A stretch of DNA of 64,000 nt from Streptomyces nojiriensis (lineage in GTDB: Bacteria > Actinomycetota > Actinomycetes > Streptomycetales > Streptomycetaceae): positions 5,207,501 through 5,271,500 of the forward strand of contig NZ_CP071139.1 of assembly GCF_017639205.1 (NCBI RefSeq), given 5' to 3'. Below the pieces are notes generated by a model. It was given only the letters and a program-made list of their open reading frames with translations. It did no database searches and had not been told where the DNA came from. The translations under genes and the position numbers were made by a program. Position 1 is the stretch's first letter. Each line of letters opens with the position of its first letter. Positions 1 through 10,720 of the stretch are shown one piece after another.

Positions 1-2120
<2,120 letters not shown>

Positions 2121-2199
2121 CTCAGTTGCTCGCGTCCACTGTGTTAGTTCTGAAATAACGAACAGCTGTGTCAACACCAGCGTGTTCAAATTTCATAGT

Positions 2200-2318
2200 G
2201 TTTCGGTGGTCATAGCGTTAGGGAAACGCCCGGTTACATTCCGAACCCGGAAGCTAAGCCTTTCAGCGCCGATGGTACTGCAGGGGGGACCCTGTGGGAG
2301 AGTAGGACGCCGCCGAAC
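2200..2318 (+). rRNA. rrf: 5S ribosomal RNA
   Basis: A ~119-nt 5S gene sits about 80 nt after the 23S end. It starts gtttcggtggtcatagcg, carries the internal cccggttacattccgaaccc helix/loop element, and ends aggacgccgccgaac, which pairs with its 5' end. The order 23S-5S with this short spacer is normal for a Streptomyces rrn operon. Confidence 0.96.
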
Positions 2319-2330
2319 AATCATTGTGGG

Positions 2331-2362
2331 AAAGCCCCGCACCTTATGGTGCGGGGCTTTTC
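2331..2362 (+). terminator. rrn operon terminator
   Basis: Perfect stem AAAGCCCCGCACC / GGTGCGGGGCTTT with a TTAT loop, followed by TCT, 12 nt after the 5S gene. It is a classical intrinsic terminator for the rRNA operon. Confidence 0.9.
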
Positions 2363-2514
2363 TGCGTTCTGGGGCCGGGTCCGGCCGGACCGGCCTCGAT
2401 CGCCCCGGCCGGCGCCTCCCGGCTGTCGTCCGAATGGCCGCAGCAGCCCGGTGACGCGTCATCGGCGGCCCGGCGAGACGGGCCCTACGTCCCTTTAGTT
2501 CGTACTGTGGGGGT

Positions 2515-3180
2515 ATGGGCTACGACCTCGTCATCTTCGACAACGACGGCGTGCTGGTGGACAGCGAGCCGCTCGCCAACAGCATCCTCGCCGGGTACCT
2601 GACCGAGCTGGGGCACCCGACCACCTACGAGGAGTCGGTCCGCGACTACATGGGGTCCGCCGTGCACCGGGTGCACGACCTCGTCGTCGAGCGGACCGGG
2701 CAGCAGCTGCCGGCCGACTTCGACGAGACCCTGCACGCGCGGACCGTCGCCGCGTTCGAGCAGGAGCTGAAGCCCGTCCCCGGCGTGGAGGAGGTGCTGG
2801 GGGCGTTGACCGCGCAGGGGGTCGGGTACTGCCTGGCCTCCTCCGGGAGCCACGACCGGATCCGGGTCGGGCACCGGGTGGCCGGGCTCGACGGGTGGTT
2901 CGAGGAGGAGTGGATCTTCAGCGCGCAGGACGTGGGCCAGGGGAAGCCGGCTCCCGACCTGTACCTGCACGCGGCCTCGCAGATGGGCGTGGAGCCCGCC
3001 CGGTGCGTCGTCATCGAGGACAGTCCGCTCGGTGTCCAGGCCGCCGTCGCCGCGGGCATGGACGTGTACGCGTTCACGGCGATGCTGCCCGCCGACCGGC
3101 TCCCCGGGGCCACCGGGCACTTCGGTGACATGAAGCAGCTCACCGGACTGCTCGGGCTGGAGGCCGGACTGGGTATGTGA
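2515..3180 (+). CDS. HAD family phosphatase (beta-phosphoglucomutase-like)
   Basis: 221 aa, cytoplasmic haloacid dehalogenase-superfamily hydrolase. Motif I is FDNDGVLVDSE, with nucleophile Asp9 and acid/base Asp11. Motif II lies in CLASSGS, the motif III Lys in GKPAPDLY, and motif IV is VIEDSPLG. A helical cap between motifs I and II fits the beta-phosphoglucomutase/sugar-phosphatase subgroup (class IA). The substrate cannot be read from sequence. It stands alone after the rrn operon; a 7-bp inverted repeat (3190-3206) separates it from the MFS gene. No strong Shine-Dalgarno is seen other than a G-run directly before the ATG. Confidence 0.9.
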   Translation: MGYDLVIFDNDGVLVDSEPLANSILAGYLTELGHPTTYEESVRDYMGSAVHRVHDLVVERTGQQLPADFDETLHARTVAAFEQELKPVPGVEEVLGALTAQGVGYCLASSGSHDRIRVGHRVAGLDGWFEEEWIFSAQDVGQGKPAPDLYLHAASQMGVEPARCVVIEDSPLGVQAAVAAGMDVYAFTAMLPADRLPGATGHFGDMKQLTGLLGLEAGLGM

Positions 3181-3223
3181 TCTCTCTACCCACGGGTAGC
3201 CCGTGGCCCTACGCTGACCCGCC

Positions 3224-4450
3224 ATGACGGATGATGTGCGGCTGCGGCGCGGCCGCGGCGCTCTGGGGTTCAGTTTCTTCGTGCAAGGCGTCGCCTTCGC
3301 GCTGCTCGTGACGCGGATCCCGGCCATCCAGGACCGGTACGGGATATCCGACGGCCTGCTGCCCGCCTTCCTCGCGGCGGTGCCGGTCCTCGCGGGGGCG
3401 TCGAGCGTGGCCACCGAGCACCTGGTGAAACGGGTGCCGCCCAGCGTCGTACTGCGGTGGGCGCAGCCGCTGGTGCTGCTGTCCCTGCTGGCCGTCGGGG
3501 CCGGCGGCCAGATGTGGCACGTGGCGGTGGCGCTGGGGGCGTTCGGGCTGTCGGTGGGTGCGCTGGACGCCTCGATGAACATGCTCGGGGTCAGCCTGCA
3601 GCGGGCGTACGGGCGGAGCATCATGCTGGGCTTCCACGCCGCGTACAGCCTCGGCGGGATCCTGGGGGCCTCGGCCGCGTGGGCGGGCGCGCACTGGCAG
3701 CTCAACCTCTTCGTCAGCTATCTGCCGGCCGTGGCCGTACTGCTGCCGCTGGCGCTGCTGGGGAGCCGGCGCTACGTCGACGGGACGGCGGGTCAGGGGG
3801 AGACCGGCGGGAAGGGAGCGGGGGCCGGCGGGTTCAAGCTGTTGCTGCCGCTCTGCCTGGTGATGGCGTGCGCGTACATCGGGGACTCCACGGTGGCGAA
3901 CTGGAGTGCCAAGTACCTCCAGGACGTGCTCGGGAGCTCGGAGCAGATGGCGACCGTCCCCTACAACGTGTACATGGTGACCACCCTCGTGGGGCGGGCC
4001 GTCGGGGACCTGGGCGTGCGGCGCTTCGGGGCGGCGGCCGTGGTGCGGGCCGGGACGCTGGTGGCGGCCGCCGGGTTCGCCGTGGTGGCGGCGGCGCCGG
4101 GGGCGTGGGTGGGGATGCTGGGATTCACGCTGCTGGGCATCGGGCTGTGCGTGATCGTGCCGCAGACCTTCGCCGCCGCGGGACGCCTGTTCCCGGGGGC
4201 GTCCGACACGGCCGTCGCGCGGCTCAACATCTTCAACTACGTCGGCTTCCTGATCGGGTCTCCGCTCGTCGGGGCGGTCGGCGACGCCTGGAGCTACCGG
4301 GGCGCGATGCTGGTGCCGATGGCGCTGGTCCTGGTGACACTCTTCCAAGCCCGCTCGTTCGGCTCCGAGGGCGCCCGATACGGTGTCCGGCATGAGCGGC
4401 GAGCCGGTGACCGGGCTGTTGATGTGGGACGAGGCGGTAACGGGGTATGA
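3224..4450 (+). CDS. MFS transporter (YbjJ-like)
   Basis: 408 aa, polytopic inner-membrane protein with about 12 hydrophobic segments and a polar, Gly-rich central loop near residues 186-205, as expected for a major facilitator. The N-terminus resembles the YbjJ/sugar-efflux branch (FVQGVAFALLVTRIPAIQDRYG). The substrate is unknown. The last ~60 nt overlap the start of the downstream deacetylase in another frame, so the two are probably translationally coupled. Confidence 0.88.
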   Translation: MTDDVRLRRGRGALGFSFFVQGVAFALLVTRIPAIQDRYGISDGLLPAFLAAVPVLAGASSVATEHLVKRVPPSVVLRWAQPLVLLSLLAVGAGGQMWHVAVALGAFGLSVGALDASMNMLGVSLQRAYGRSIMLGFHAAYSLGGILGASAAWAGAHWQLNLFVSYLPAVAVLLPLALLGSRRYVDGTAGQGETGGKGAGAGGFKLLLPLCLVMACAYIGDSTVANWSAKYLQDVLGSSEQMATVPYNVYMVTTLVGRAVGDLGVRRFGAAAVVRAGTLVAAAGFAVVAAAPGAWVGMLGFTLLGIGLCVIVPQTFAAAGRLFPGASDTAVARLNIFNYVGFLIGSPLVGAVGDAWSYRGAMLVPMALVLVTLFQARSFGSEGARYGVRHERRAGDRAVDVGRGGNGV

Positions 4451-5570
4451 CTTCGGACCGAGCCATCCGATGGACCCGGTGCGCCTGGCGCTGACCATGG
4501 GCCTGGTGCGGGCCTTCGGGCTGGACCGGGCGATGGAGGTGCGGGCGGCGCCCGCGGCCGGGGATTCGACGCTGCGGCTCGTCCATCGGGAGGACTACGT
4601 GGCCGCGGTGCGCGCGGTGTCCGCCAACCCGGGGGTCGCGGACGGTTCGTACGGTCTGGGGACCCTGGACGATCCGGCCTTCCACGGGATGCACGAGGCG
4701 TCCGCGCTGATCGCCGGGCAGTCCGTGGCGGGCGCGGAGGCGCTCTGGCACGGTGAGGCCGAGCACGCCGTGAACTTCGCCGGCGGGCTGCACCACGCGA
4801 TGCCGGGCGGGGCGGCCGGCTTCTGCGTGTACAACGACGCCTCGCTGGCGGTGGCGCGGCTGCTGGAGCTGGGCGCCGAGCGGGTCGCGTACGTGGACGT
4901 GGACGTGCACCACGGGGACGGTGTGCAGGCGGCCTTCTGGGACGACCCTCGGGTACTGACCATCTCCATGCACGAGCATCCGCGGACGCTGTTCCCGCAG
5001 ACCGGTTGGCCCGAGGAGACCGGCGGCCCGGGGGCGGAGGGGTCGGCGGTGAACATCGCGCTGCCCGCCGGGACCGGGGACGAGGGCTGGCTGCGGGCCT
5101 TCCACGCGGTCGTGCCGGAGCTGCTGGCGGACTTCCGGCCGCAGGTGCTGGTGACCCAGCACGGGGCCGATACGCACTTCGAGGACCCCCTCGCCCACCT
5201 GGCGGTGTCGCTGGACGCCCAGCGGGCCGTCCAGGAGGCCTGTCACCGGCTCGCGCACGAGTACGCGGACGGGCGGTGGCTGGCGCTGGGCGGGGGCGGG
5301 TACGCGGTGGTGGACGTCGTCCCGCGGTCGTGGACGCATCTGGTGGGGATCGCGGCGCACCGGCCGGTGGATCCGGAGACGGCGGTGCCCGCCTCGTGGC
5401 GGGACGAGGCGTACGCGCGGACGCGGCAGTTGGCGCCGGCCCGGATGACGGACGGGCGGACTCCGTCGTGGCCGGATTGGGACGCGGGCTACGACCCGGC
5501 GGACCGGACGGATCAGGCCGTTCTGGCCACGCGTCGGGCGGTGTTCCCGCTGCGCGGCATGCTGACCTGA
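4392..5570 (+). CDS. AcuC-like acetoin utilization / histone-deacetylase-family protein
   Basis: 392 aa zinc-dependent deacetylase of the arginase/deacetylase fold. The paired histidines (GGLHHAMP), the zinc-ligand segment VDVDVHHGDGVQ, and the later HEHPRTLFP and LGGGGY elements match class I deacetylases and bacterial AcuC. In bacteria such proteins deacetylate lysines, for example on acetyl-CoA synthetase. ATG 4392 is preferred; an in-frame GTG at 4383 is possible. Both starts lie inside the preceding MFS gene. Confidence 0.9.
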   Translation: MSGEPVTGLLMWDEAVTGYDFGPSHPMDPVRLALTMGLVRAFGLDRAMEVRAAPAAGDSTLRLVHREDYVAAVRAVSANPGVADGSYGLGTLDDPAFHGMHEASALIAGQSVAGAEALWHGEAEHAVNFAGGLHHAMPGGAAGFCVYNDASLAVARLLELGAERVAYVDVDVHHGDGVQAAFWDDPRVLTISMHEHPRTLFPQTGWPEETGGPGAEGSAVNIALPAGTGDEGWLRAFHAVVPELLADFRPQVLVTQHGADTHFEDPLAHLAVSLDAQRAVQEACHRLAHEYADGRWLALGGGGYAVVDVVPRSWTHLVGIAAHRPVDPETAVPASWRDEAYARTRQLAPARMTDGRTPSWPDWDAGYDPADRTDQAVLATRRAVFPLRGMLT

Positions 5571-5664
5571 GCGTGCGGTACGGAACTGCCGCATCGTTAC
5601 GCCAACTGTGGGGCTGTTCGGTGGAATTGATGAACCGCCAGATGCGTTGGGGCAGCATCGGAGG

Positions 5665-6495
5665 GTGTTGAGCACCGGCGCGCTGCGTGCGCATCTGCTG
5701 GCCGCCCGGTTGGCCGGGCCCGTCGCCACCTCCCGGGAGGAGAGCCTGCGCAGTTACCGGCTGTTCGCGGCGCGGGATCCGCGGGTGATGCTGGGGCTGG
5801 ATCCGGAGTGGGCGTGGGGCGAGGGTGATCTGCTGAGGCTGATGGCGGACAAGTGCGGGGTCTCGGCGGATCCGGCGCACGTCAGCGGGCCGGACGTGAT
5901 CGATCCGGAGCGGACGATGGCCGCGCTGGAGGCTTTCGCGGGGCGGCTGTGCGAGGCGGCGAGGGCGCGGTCGCCGGTGTTGTTCGGGACGGGCCATCCG
6001 CATCGACTCCTGGGTTTCTACGCCGGTTTGGCGGAGGCGCTGTCGGCGGCGGGATGTGATGTCCTCACCCCGGCGCAGGGGGTGAGTGTCGACATGACGA
6101 CGCGGTTCGGCGTACGCACGCACAGCATCGAATACGTACGGGGGGTCGCACTGGTGCGGGAACCCGGCGTGCGGGTGCCGGGAAGTGCGACCGGCGTGCA
6201 CACCCATTCGCCGCTGCCGGTTCGGGTGGCGCTGGGGGCCCTCGCGGAGGCCGGCGGGCCGCTGCCGGAGCTGGTGGTGGGGGACCACGGGTGGGTCTGC
6301 GGTGCAGGTCAGCTCGGTGTGGAGGCCATCGGGTTGGCGGATACGGATGATCCCGCGCTGTTCGTCGGGGAGGCCGAGGGGCGAGTCTCGGTGGCCGTTC
6401 CACTTGATGACGCGGTGCGAGCGGACTACTACCGACCGCTCACGCGGTACATCCTCGGCCGCGCGAGTCTGACGGGGCGGCAGGAGTGGCCGTAG
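5665..6495 (+). CDS. phosphatase-like conserved actinobacterial protein
   Basis: About 276 aa, no signal peptide. I recall orthologues being annotated only as 'phosphatase' in Streptomyces. The sequence carries FGTGHPHRLLGFY, a TTRFGV stretch and HTHSPLPVRVAL, i.e. several histidines in conserved-looking segments, and a later VVGDHGWVCGAG segment. No named catalytic motif can be assigned with certainty. The start is uncertain: GTG 5665 abuts a GGAGG, while the longest frame begins at GTG 5608. The order with the next two genes (HTH protein, bS22) is typical of the Streptomyces core. Confidence 0.7.
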   Translation: MLSTGALRAHLLAARLAGPVATSREESLRSYRLFAARDPRVMLGLDPEWAWGEGDLLRLMADKCGVSADPAHVSGPDVIDPERTMAALEAFAGRLCEAARARSPVLFGTGHPHRLLGFYAGLAEALSAAGCDVLTPAQGVSVDMTTRFGVRTHSIEYVRGVALVREPGVRVPGSATGVHTHSPLPVRVALGALAEAGGPLPELVVGDHGWVCGAGQLGVEAIGLADTDDPALFVGEAEGRVSVAVPLDDAVRADYYRPLTRYILGRASLTGRQEWP

Positions 6496-6609
6496 CTCCT
6501 CTTCCCCACTCGTATCACGCGCCCCTACTCTGGGGAGTGAGCGTGCGACGACGAGGAGTAACCGGAGGGGAAGCCGGTGCCCGTCATGCGCGGAAGGTCA
6601 AGGTGTGTC

Positions 6610-6819
6610 ATGGCTGCTGGCGAGAGGCCTCTCAGTGAGGTTCAGTTCCTGACCGTGGCGGAGGTCGCCTCGGTGATGCGAGTGTCGAAGATGACCGTGT
6701 ACCGGCTGGTGCACAACGGTCATCTGCCCGCAATCCGGGTGGGCCGGTCCTTCCGGGTCCCCGAGAACGCGGTCCACGAGTACCTCCGAGAGTCCTATGT
6801 GGGGGTGGAGTCGGCCTGA
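6610..6819 (+). CDS. BldC-like excisionase-type helix-turn-helix protein
   Basis: 69 aa, a bare MerR/Xis-type winged HTH. FLTVAEVASVMRVSKMTVYRLVHNGHLPAIRVGRSFRV covers most of the protein and matches the DNA-binding domain shared by BldC and phage excisionases. It has no effector domain, so it probably acts by cooperative DNA binding, as BldC does. It is not BldC itself. A longer product starting at GTG 6577, with a good GGAGGGG 6 nt upstream, is also possible and would add 11 residues. Confidence 0.88.
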   Translation: MAAGERPLSEVQFLTVAEVASVMRVSKMTVYRLVHNGHLPAIRVGRSFRVPENAVHEYLRESYVGVESA

Positions 6820-6961
6820 GACTGAGGCTCGGGACGCCCCTGGCTACGACGCGGAAGCGCTCGGATTACAAGCTCAGAGCTCGGGCGGGTAGGCTAGGCC
6901 GACGTAGGTCGTGTGGGCCCAGACGCCCCGCACCAGTGAAGAGAAGTGAGCGAGGGTAGTC

Positions 6962-7060
6962 GTGGGCTCTGTTATCAAGAAGCGGCGCAAGCGGATGGCT
7001 AAGAAGAAGCACCGCAAGCTGCTCAAGCGCACCCGCGTCCAGCGCCGTAACAAGAAGTAA
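6962..7060 (+). CDS. 30S ribosomal protein bS22
   Basis: 32 aa, extremely basic (MGSVIKKRRKRMAKKKHRK...). It matches the small-subunit protein bS22 found in mycobacterial and other actinobacterial ribosomes, related to the AURKAIP1/COX24 domain family. It begins with GTG 6962 after a short spacer from the HTH gene and is followed at once by a strong terminator. It binds rRNA in the small subunit. Confidence 0.9.
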   Translation: MGSVIKKRRKRMAKKKHRKLLKRTRVQRRNKK

Positions 7061-7080
7061 ACGGCAGCTGTACGTGTTCT

Positions 7081-7118
7081 CCGCAGCCCCTCCACCATCC
7101 TTGGTGGAGGGGCTGCGG
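7081..7118 (+). terminator. terminator after bS22 gene
   Basis: Perfect 17-bp stem (CCGCAGCCCCTCCACCA pairing with its complement) around a TCCT loop, 20 nt after the bS22 stop codon. It has no long T-run, as is usual in Streptomyces. Confidence 0.85.
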
Positions 7119-7155
7119 TGCAGCCGGGGGACTTCTCGAGGGAGGCGCTGAGCTC

Positions 7156-8241
7156 GTGGGGAAGGTCGTACTCGTCACCGGGGCTGCCCGGCAGTTGGGC
7201 GGCCGCTTCGTGCGCCGGATCCAGCGTGATCCGGACGTCGAGCGGGTGATCGCGGTGGACGCCGTGACACCGCCGCACCGGCTCGGATCGGCGGAGTTCG
7301 TCCGTACGGACATCAGACGGTCGGCGATCGCCAGAGTGCTGGCCGAGCACGCCGTCGACACGGTGGTCCATCTGGCGGTCACCGGAGGCAGCGCGGGAAC
7401 GGGCGGTGCGCACAGCACCGTCAAGGAAACGAACGTCATCGGCACCATGCAGCTCCTCGGGGCCTGCCAGAAGTCGCCGACGGTACGACGGCTCGTGGTG
7501 AAGTCCAGTACCAGCGTCTACGGCGGCACCCCCCGGGACCCGGCCGTCTTCACCGAGACCACGGAGCCGAAGTCCCTGCCGGCGGGCGGCTTCGCCAAGG
7601 ACGCCGCCGAGGTCGAGGGCTACGTACGGGGCTTCGCGCGCAGACGGCCGGACGTCGCGGTGTGCGTCCTGCGGTTCGCGAACATCCTGGGGCCCTTCGC
7701 GGACTCGGCGCTCGCCGAGTACTTCTCGATCCCGGTGATGCCGACCGTGCTGGGGTACGACCCGCGGCTGCAGTTCGTGCACGAGGACGACGTCCTCGAA
7801 GTGCTGCGGCTGGCGGCGCGGGAGCCCCGGCGCGGGACCTTGAACAGCGGGACGTTCAACGTCGCGGGTGACGGCGTACTGCTGCTGTCGCAGTGCTCGC
7901 GGCGGCTCGGCCGGCCCACGCTGCCGCTGCTGCTGCCCGCGTTGAACTGGGTGGGCGCCGCGCTGCGGACGGTCGGGGCCAGTGACTTCTCGCCGGAGCA
8001 GATAAGGCTGCTCACCCACGGCCGGGTCGTGGAGACCACGCAGATGCGCGAGGTCCTCGGCTTCGAGCCGCTCTACACGACCGCCGAGACCTTCGCGGAC
8101 TTCGCGCGGAGCCGGGGGACAGGTCTGCTGCCGCCGGAGCGGGTCGGACGGGCCGTGGACCGGGTGGCGGCCATGCTGGACGCAGACGGGCTCGACGGGC
8201 TCGAGGACGACGCCTACGCGGCTGAAGGAGCGAAGCGATAG
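7156..8241 (+). CDS. NAD-dependent epimerase/dehydratase family protein
   Basis: 361 aa extended short-chain dehydrogenase. The N-terminal nucleotide-binding segment is VVLVTGAARQLGGRFV, followed by an Asp at the end of strand 2 (VIAVD), which suggests NAD. A VKSSTSVYGG segment resembles the usual catalytic Ser/Tyr region. The substrate is unknown; sugar-nucleotide or sterol-like partners are the usual choices. GTG start with GGGAGG about 10 nt upstream. Its TAG stop shares a base with the GTG of the acyltransferase gene, so the two are an operon and may modify the same envelope component. Confidence 0.86.
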   Translation: MGKVVLVTGAARQLGGRFVRRIQRDPDVERVIAVDAVTPPHRLGSAEFVRTDIRRSAIARVLAEHAVDTVVHLAVTGGSAGTGGAHSTVKETNVIGTMQLLGACQKSPTVRRLVVKSSTSVYGGTPRDPAVFTETTEPKSLPAGGFAKDAAEVEGYVRGFARRRPDVAVCVLRFANILGPFADSALAEYFSIPVMPTVLGYDPRLQFVHEDDVLEVLRLAAREPRRGTLNSGTFNVAGDGVLLLSQCSRRLGRPTLPLLLPALNWVGAALRTVGASDFSPEQIRLLTHGRVVETTQMREVLGFEPLYTTAETFADFARSRGTGLLPPERVGRAVDRVAAMLDADGLDGLEDDAYAAEGAKR

Positions 8242-9221
8242 TGGCGGACGCCAAGGTCATTCCGTTCGACGAGGACCGGCCGCGGCGGCGGATCCCCCGC
8301 CGTGTGCGGGCGGTGCCCGCTGCCGAGCCGGTGGTGGAGCCGCCGGCGGCTCCCGAGCCGGCGCCGGCCGCGGCGCCCGGTGACAGCTGGGACCGGCGGA
8401 TCGCCGGCGGGCTGGCGTTCCTGCGGCGGCGGGTCACCGGGGACTACGAGGTCGACGACTTCGGCTACGACAAGGAGCTGACGGACCAGGTCCTGATGTC
8501 CCTGATGCGGCCGCTGTACGACAAGTACTTCCGGGTCGAGGTCAAGGGCATCGAGAACATCCCGGCGGAGGGCGGCGCGCTGATCGTGGCCAACCACTCC
8601 GGGACGCTGCCGCTCGACGGGCTGATGCTCCAGGTCGCCGTGCACGACCACCACCCGGCGGAGCGGCACCTGCGGCTGCTGGCGGCGGACCTGGTGTTCA
8701 TGCTGCCGGTGGTCAACGAGCTGGCCCGCAAGGCGGGGCACACCCTGGCGTGCGCGGAGGACGCGCAGCGGCTGCTGGAGGCCGGGGAGCTGGTCGGTGT
8801 GATGCCGGAGGGCTTCAAGGGGATAGGGAAGCCGTTCGGGGACCGGTACAAGCTGCAGCGGTTCGGGCGCGGCGGGTTCGTGTCGACGGCGCTTCGGGCG
8901 GGGACGCCGATCGTGCCGTGCTCGATCGTGGGGGCGGAGGAGATCTACCCCATGGTCGGCAACGCGAAGACGCTCGCACGGCTGCTGGGGGTCCCGTACT
9001 TCCCGATCACGCCGACGTTCCCGTGGCTGGGGCCGCTGGGCGCGGTGCCTTTGCCGACGAAGTGGACGATCCAGTTCGGGGAGCCGATCCCGACGGACGG
9101 GTACGCCGCGGAGGCGGCGGAGGACCCGATGCTGATGTTCAACCTCACGGACCAGGTGCGGGAGCAGATCCAGCACACGCTCTACAAGCTGCTGGTGCAG
9201 CGGCGGTCCGTGTTCTTCTGA
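8241..9221 (+). CDS. lysophospholipid acyltransferase family protein (PlsC-like)
   Basis: 326 aa. A Pro/Ala/Arg-rich N-terminus (1-50) precedes a PlsC-type acyltransferase domain with the HX4D box NHSGTLPLDG and the acceptor motif MPEGFKG. It should transfer acyl chains to a glycerophosphate or related lipid at the membrane face. The start overlaps the epimerase stop by one base (TAGTG), with GGAG upstream, so it is translationally coupled. A bidirectional terminator follows. Confidence 0.9.
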   Translation: MADAKVIPFDEDRPRRRIPRRVRAVPAAEPVVEPPAAPEPAPAAAPGDSWDRRIAGGLAFLRRRVTGDYEVDDFGYDKELTDQVLMSLMRPLYDKYFRVEVKGIENIPAEGGALIVANHSGTLPLDGLMLQVAVHDHHPAERHLRLLAADLVFMLPVVNELARKAGHTLACAEDAQRLLEAGELVGVMPEGFKGIGKPFGDRYKLQRFGRGGFVSTALRAGTPIVPCSIVGAEEIYPMVGNAKTLARLLGVPYFPITPTFPWLGPLGAVPLPTKWTIQFGEPIPTDGYAAEAAEDPMLMFNLTDQVREQIQHTLYKLLVQRRSVFF

Positions 9222-9242
9222 CGCACGGTCGGCGGAGGCCGA

Positions 9243-9282
9243 AGGAAAGGGCGGGGCTGCTTCGGCAGCCCCGCCCTTTCCT
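9243..9282. terminator. bidirectional terminator between acyltransferase and rsbN
   Basis: Perfect 18-bp stem (AGGAAAGGGCGGGGCTGC and complement) with a TTCG loop. The arms give A-rich and T-rich ends on both strands, and it lies between two convergent genes. Confidence 0.88.
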
Positions 9283-9283
9283 G

Positions 9284-10492
9284 TTACTCGGCGTCCTCCG
9301 CGCCCAGGCCCAGGCCCGGGAGGAGCCCCGGGAGCAGGGGCGGGATGGTGATGTCCGGCTTCGGATTCTCCGGCGTGCCCGAGGGGGGCGGGGTCGACTG
9401 TCCCGCGGGCGGGTTGAGCAGGTCGCCCGTACCGCCGAGGAGGCCGCCGGCGGGCGGCCGGGAGCTGCCCGAGGGGGACGGCGTCGCGGGGCTGCCGGAG
9501 GGCGTGCTGCCGGCCGCCGGGGCGGATGGTCGGGCGCCGCTGGGGGTGCCCGGCTTGGCGGACGAGCCGGGGGTGCCTCCGGTGCGGTGGGTCTGCTCCG
9601 GTGCCTTGGGGAGCAGGCTCTGCAGCGGCGCCACGTCTTCGTCTATGGCCTGGAAGACCGACTCCACCTCACCGCCGACGTCCGTGAGCTGCGCCGGGAG
9701 CTTTTCGCGGAGCTTGCCCCACGCGTCGCGGTGGGAGCGGGAGAACGACGACAGCTTCTGGATAGGGCCGAGCGAGCCGTCCCGTTCGTACGCGGCCTGG
9801 AGGAGGCGGTGGCCTTCCTCCGCGTCGTGCTTCACGCCCGCCAGGGCCCGGCGGATCGCGCCCAGGGACTCGTGGTCCAGGTCGCCCAGCCGGCCCCGTT
9901 CCATCAGCCGGCGGGCTTCCGACAGGCGGTTCGAGGCCTGGTCGAGATAGAGCTCGCCCCGGTCCGAGTCGTCGTCGGCCATCCCCAGCTTCAGGTCCTC
10001 CATGCCCCGCTTCACGGGGTAGAGGTGGTCACCGGGCAGGGCGTCGGAACTGGCAGCGGCCACTCCGCTGAAGGCCCCCGCGGCCACACCCACGGTGAGG
10101 CCGCCCGCTGCGATGCCCTTGGACCAGCGGGAGCGGGGCCGCAATTTCCGGAGCGGGGTCGCCCGGTGGGCGCCGCGGCCGGTCCGCTGTTCGGGCACCT
10201 GAGGGTCCGAGGCCGCACCGCCCCCGGCCCTCTCCTCCAGCACCATGGCCTCCATGGCGGCAATGAGCTGGGCTCGTTGCACCACTTTGACCTCGGGGTC
10301 CAGCACTGGGCGCGGCATTCTTTCGCCGAGCACGCTCGCCAGGGCCAACAGCCGGTCGTGGTCGGCAGGTTCGGCAGGTGCCTCGGACTGCTCGGCCGCC
10401 GAGTCCGGATCTGGAAGGTCGGACGGGGTCCGATCCTCCAGGGCCTGGGCGAAGGCGTTCGCCCGCCGGTGCGGGGTCACGTTCGCGATCAC
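9284..10492 (-). CDS. rsbN: RsbN, membrane anti-sigma factor for sigmaBldN
   Basis: 402 aa. The cytoplasmic N-terminal ~120 residues are followed by one membrane segment (about 126-147, GIAAGGLTVGVAAGAFSGVAAA) and an extracytoplasmic DUF5667-like helical domain (about 150-290). A Pro/Ser/Gly-rich tail ends the protein. Position directly downstream of bldN and this architecture identify RsbN, which holds sigmaBldN inactive at the membrane. GAGGAGG lies 8 nt before GTG 10492, so I prefer this start to the GTG at 10501. A sigmaBldN-like promoter sits about 130 nt upstream. Confidence 0.88.
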   Translation of the reverse strand: MIANVTPHRRANAFAQALEDRTPSDLPDPDSAAEQSEAPAEPADHDRLLALASVLGERMPRPVLDPEVKVVQRAQLIAAMEAMVLEERAGGGAASDPQVPEQRTGRGAHRATPLRKLRPRSRWSKGIAAGGLTVGVAAGAFSGVAAASSDALPGDHLYPVKRGMEDLKLGMADDDSDRGELYLDQASNRLSEARRLMERGRLGDLDHESLGAIRRALAGVKHDAEEGHRLLQAAYERDGSLGPIQKLSSFSRSHRDAWGKLREKLPAQLTDVGGEVESVFQAIDEDVAPLQSLLPKAPEQTHRTGGTPGSSAKPGTPSGARPSAPAAGSTPSGSPATPSPSGSSRPPAGGLLGGTGDLLNPPAGQSTPPPSGTPENPKPDITIPPLLPGLLPGLGLGAEDAE

Positions 10493-10622
10493 TGGCGGCA
10501 CCTCCTCTCGTCATGACGATCGACTCCCCAAGGTGTCCGGAAGGTTGCCTTCCTTGAGCGCATCCACACTTTCGAGTGAGCGGCTTCGGGCAAAGCGTGT
10601 CCACAGGGAGCCTGCATTCCGC

Positions 10623-10651
10623 ACAACGAGCGTCGCGGCACTTGGGTTACG
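10623..10651 (-). promoter_or_regulatory. candidate sigmaBldN-dependent promoter of rsbN
   Basis: On the minus strand CGTAAC (10651-10646) and CGTTGT (10628-10623) are separated by 17 nt. This resembles the -35/-10 pattern I recall for sigmaBldN promoters. It lies between bldN and rsbN and would give a ~120-nt leader for rsbN. The consensus is recalled, not checked. Confidence 0.6.
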
Positions 10652-10720
10652 GACGAAGGATGATCTGACCACAGCGTCATCGAGGGGTCACCGAATGTGA
10701 GGTTGTCTGGTGTCGGAGGG

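Noticed and set aside
4294..6288. A 664-codon minus-strand frame
   Set aside because: Arg/Pro-rich shadow of the deacetylase and phosphatase-like genes; no family resemblance.
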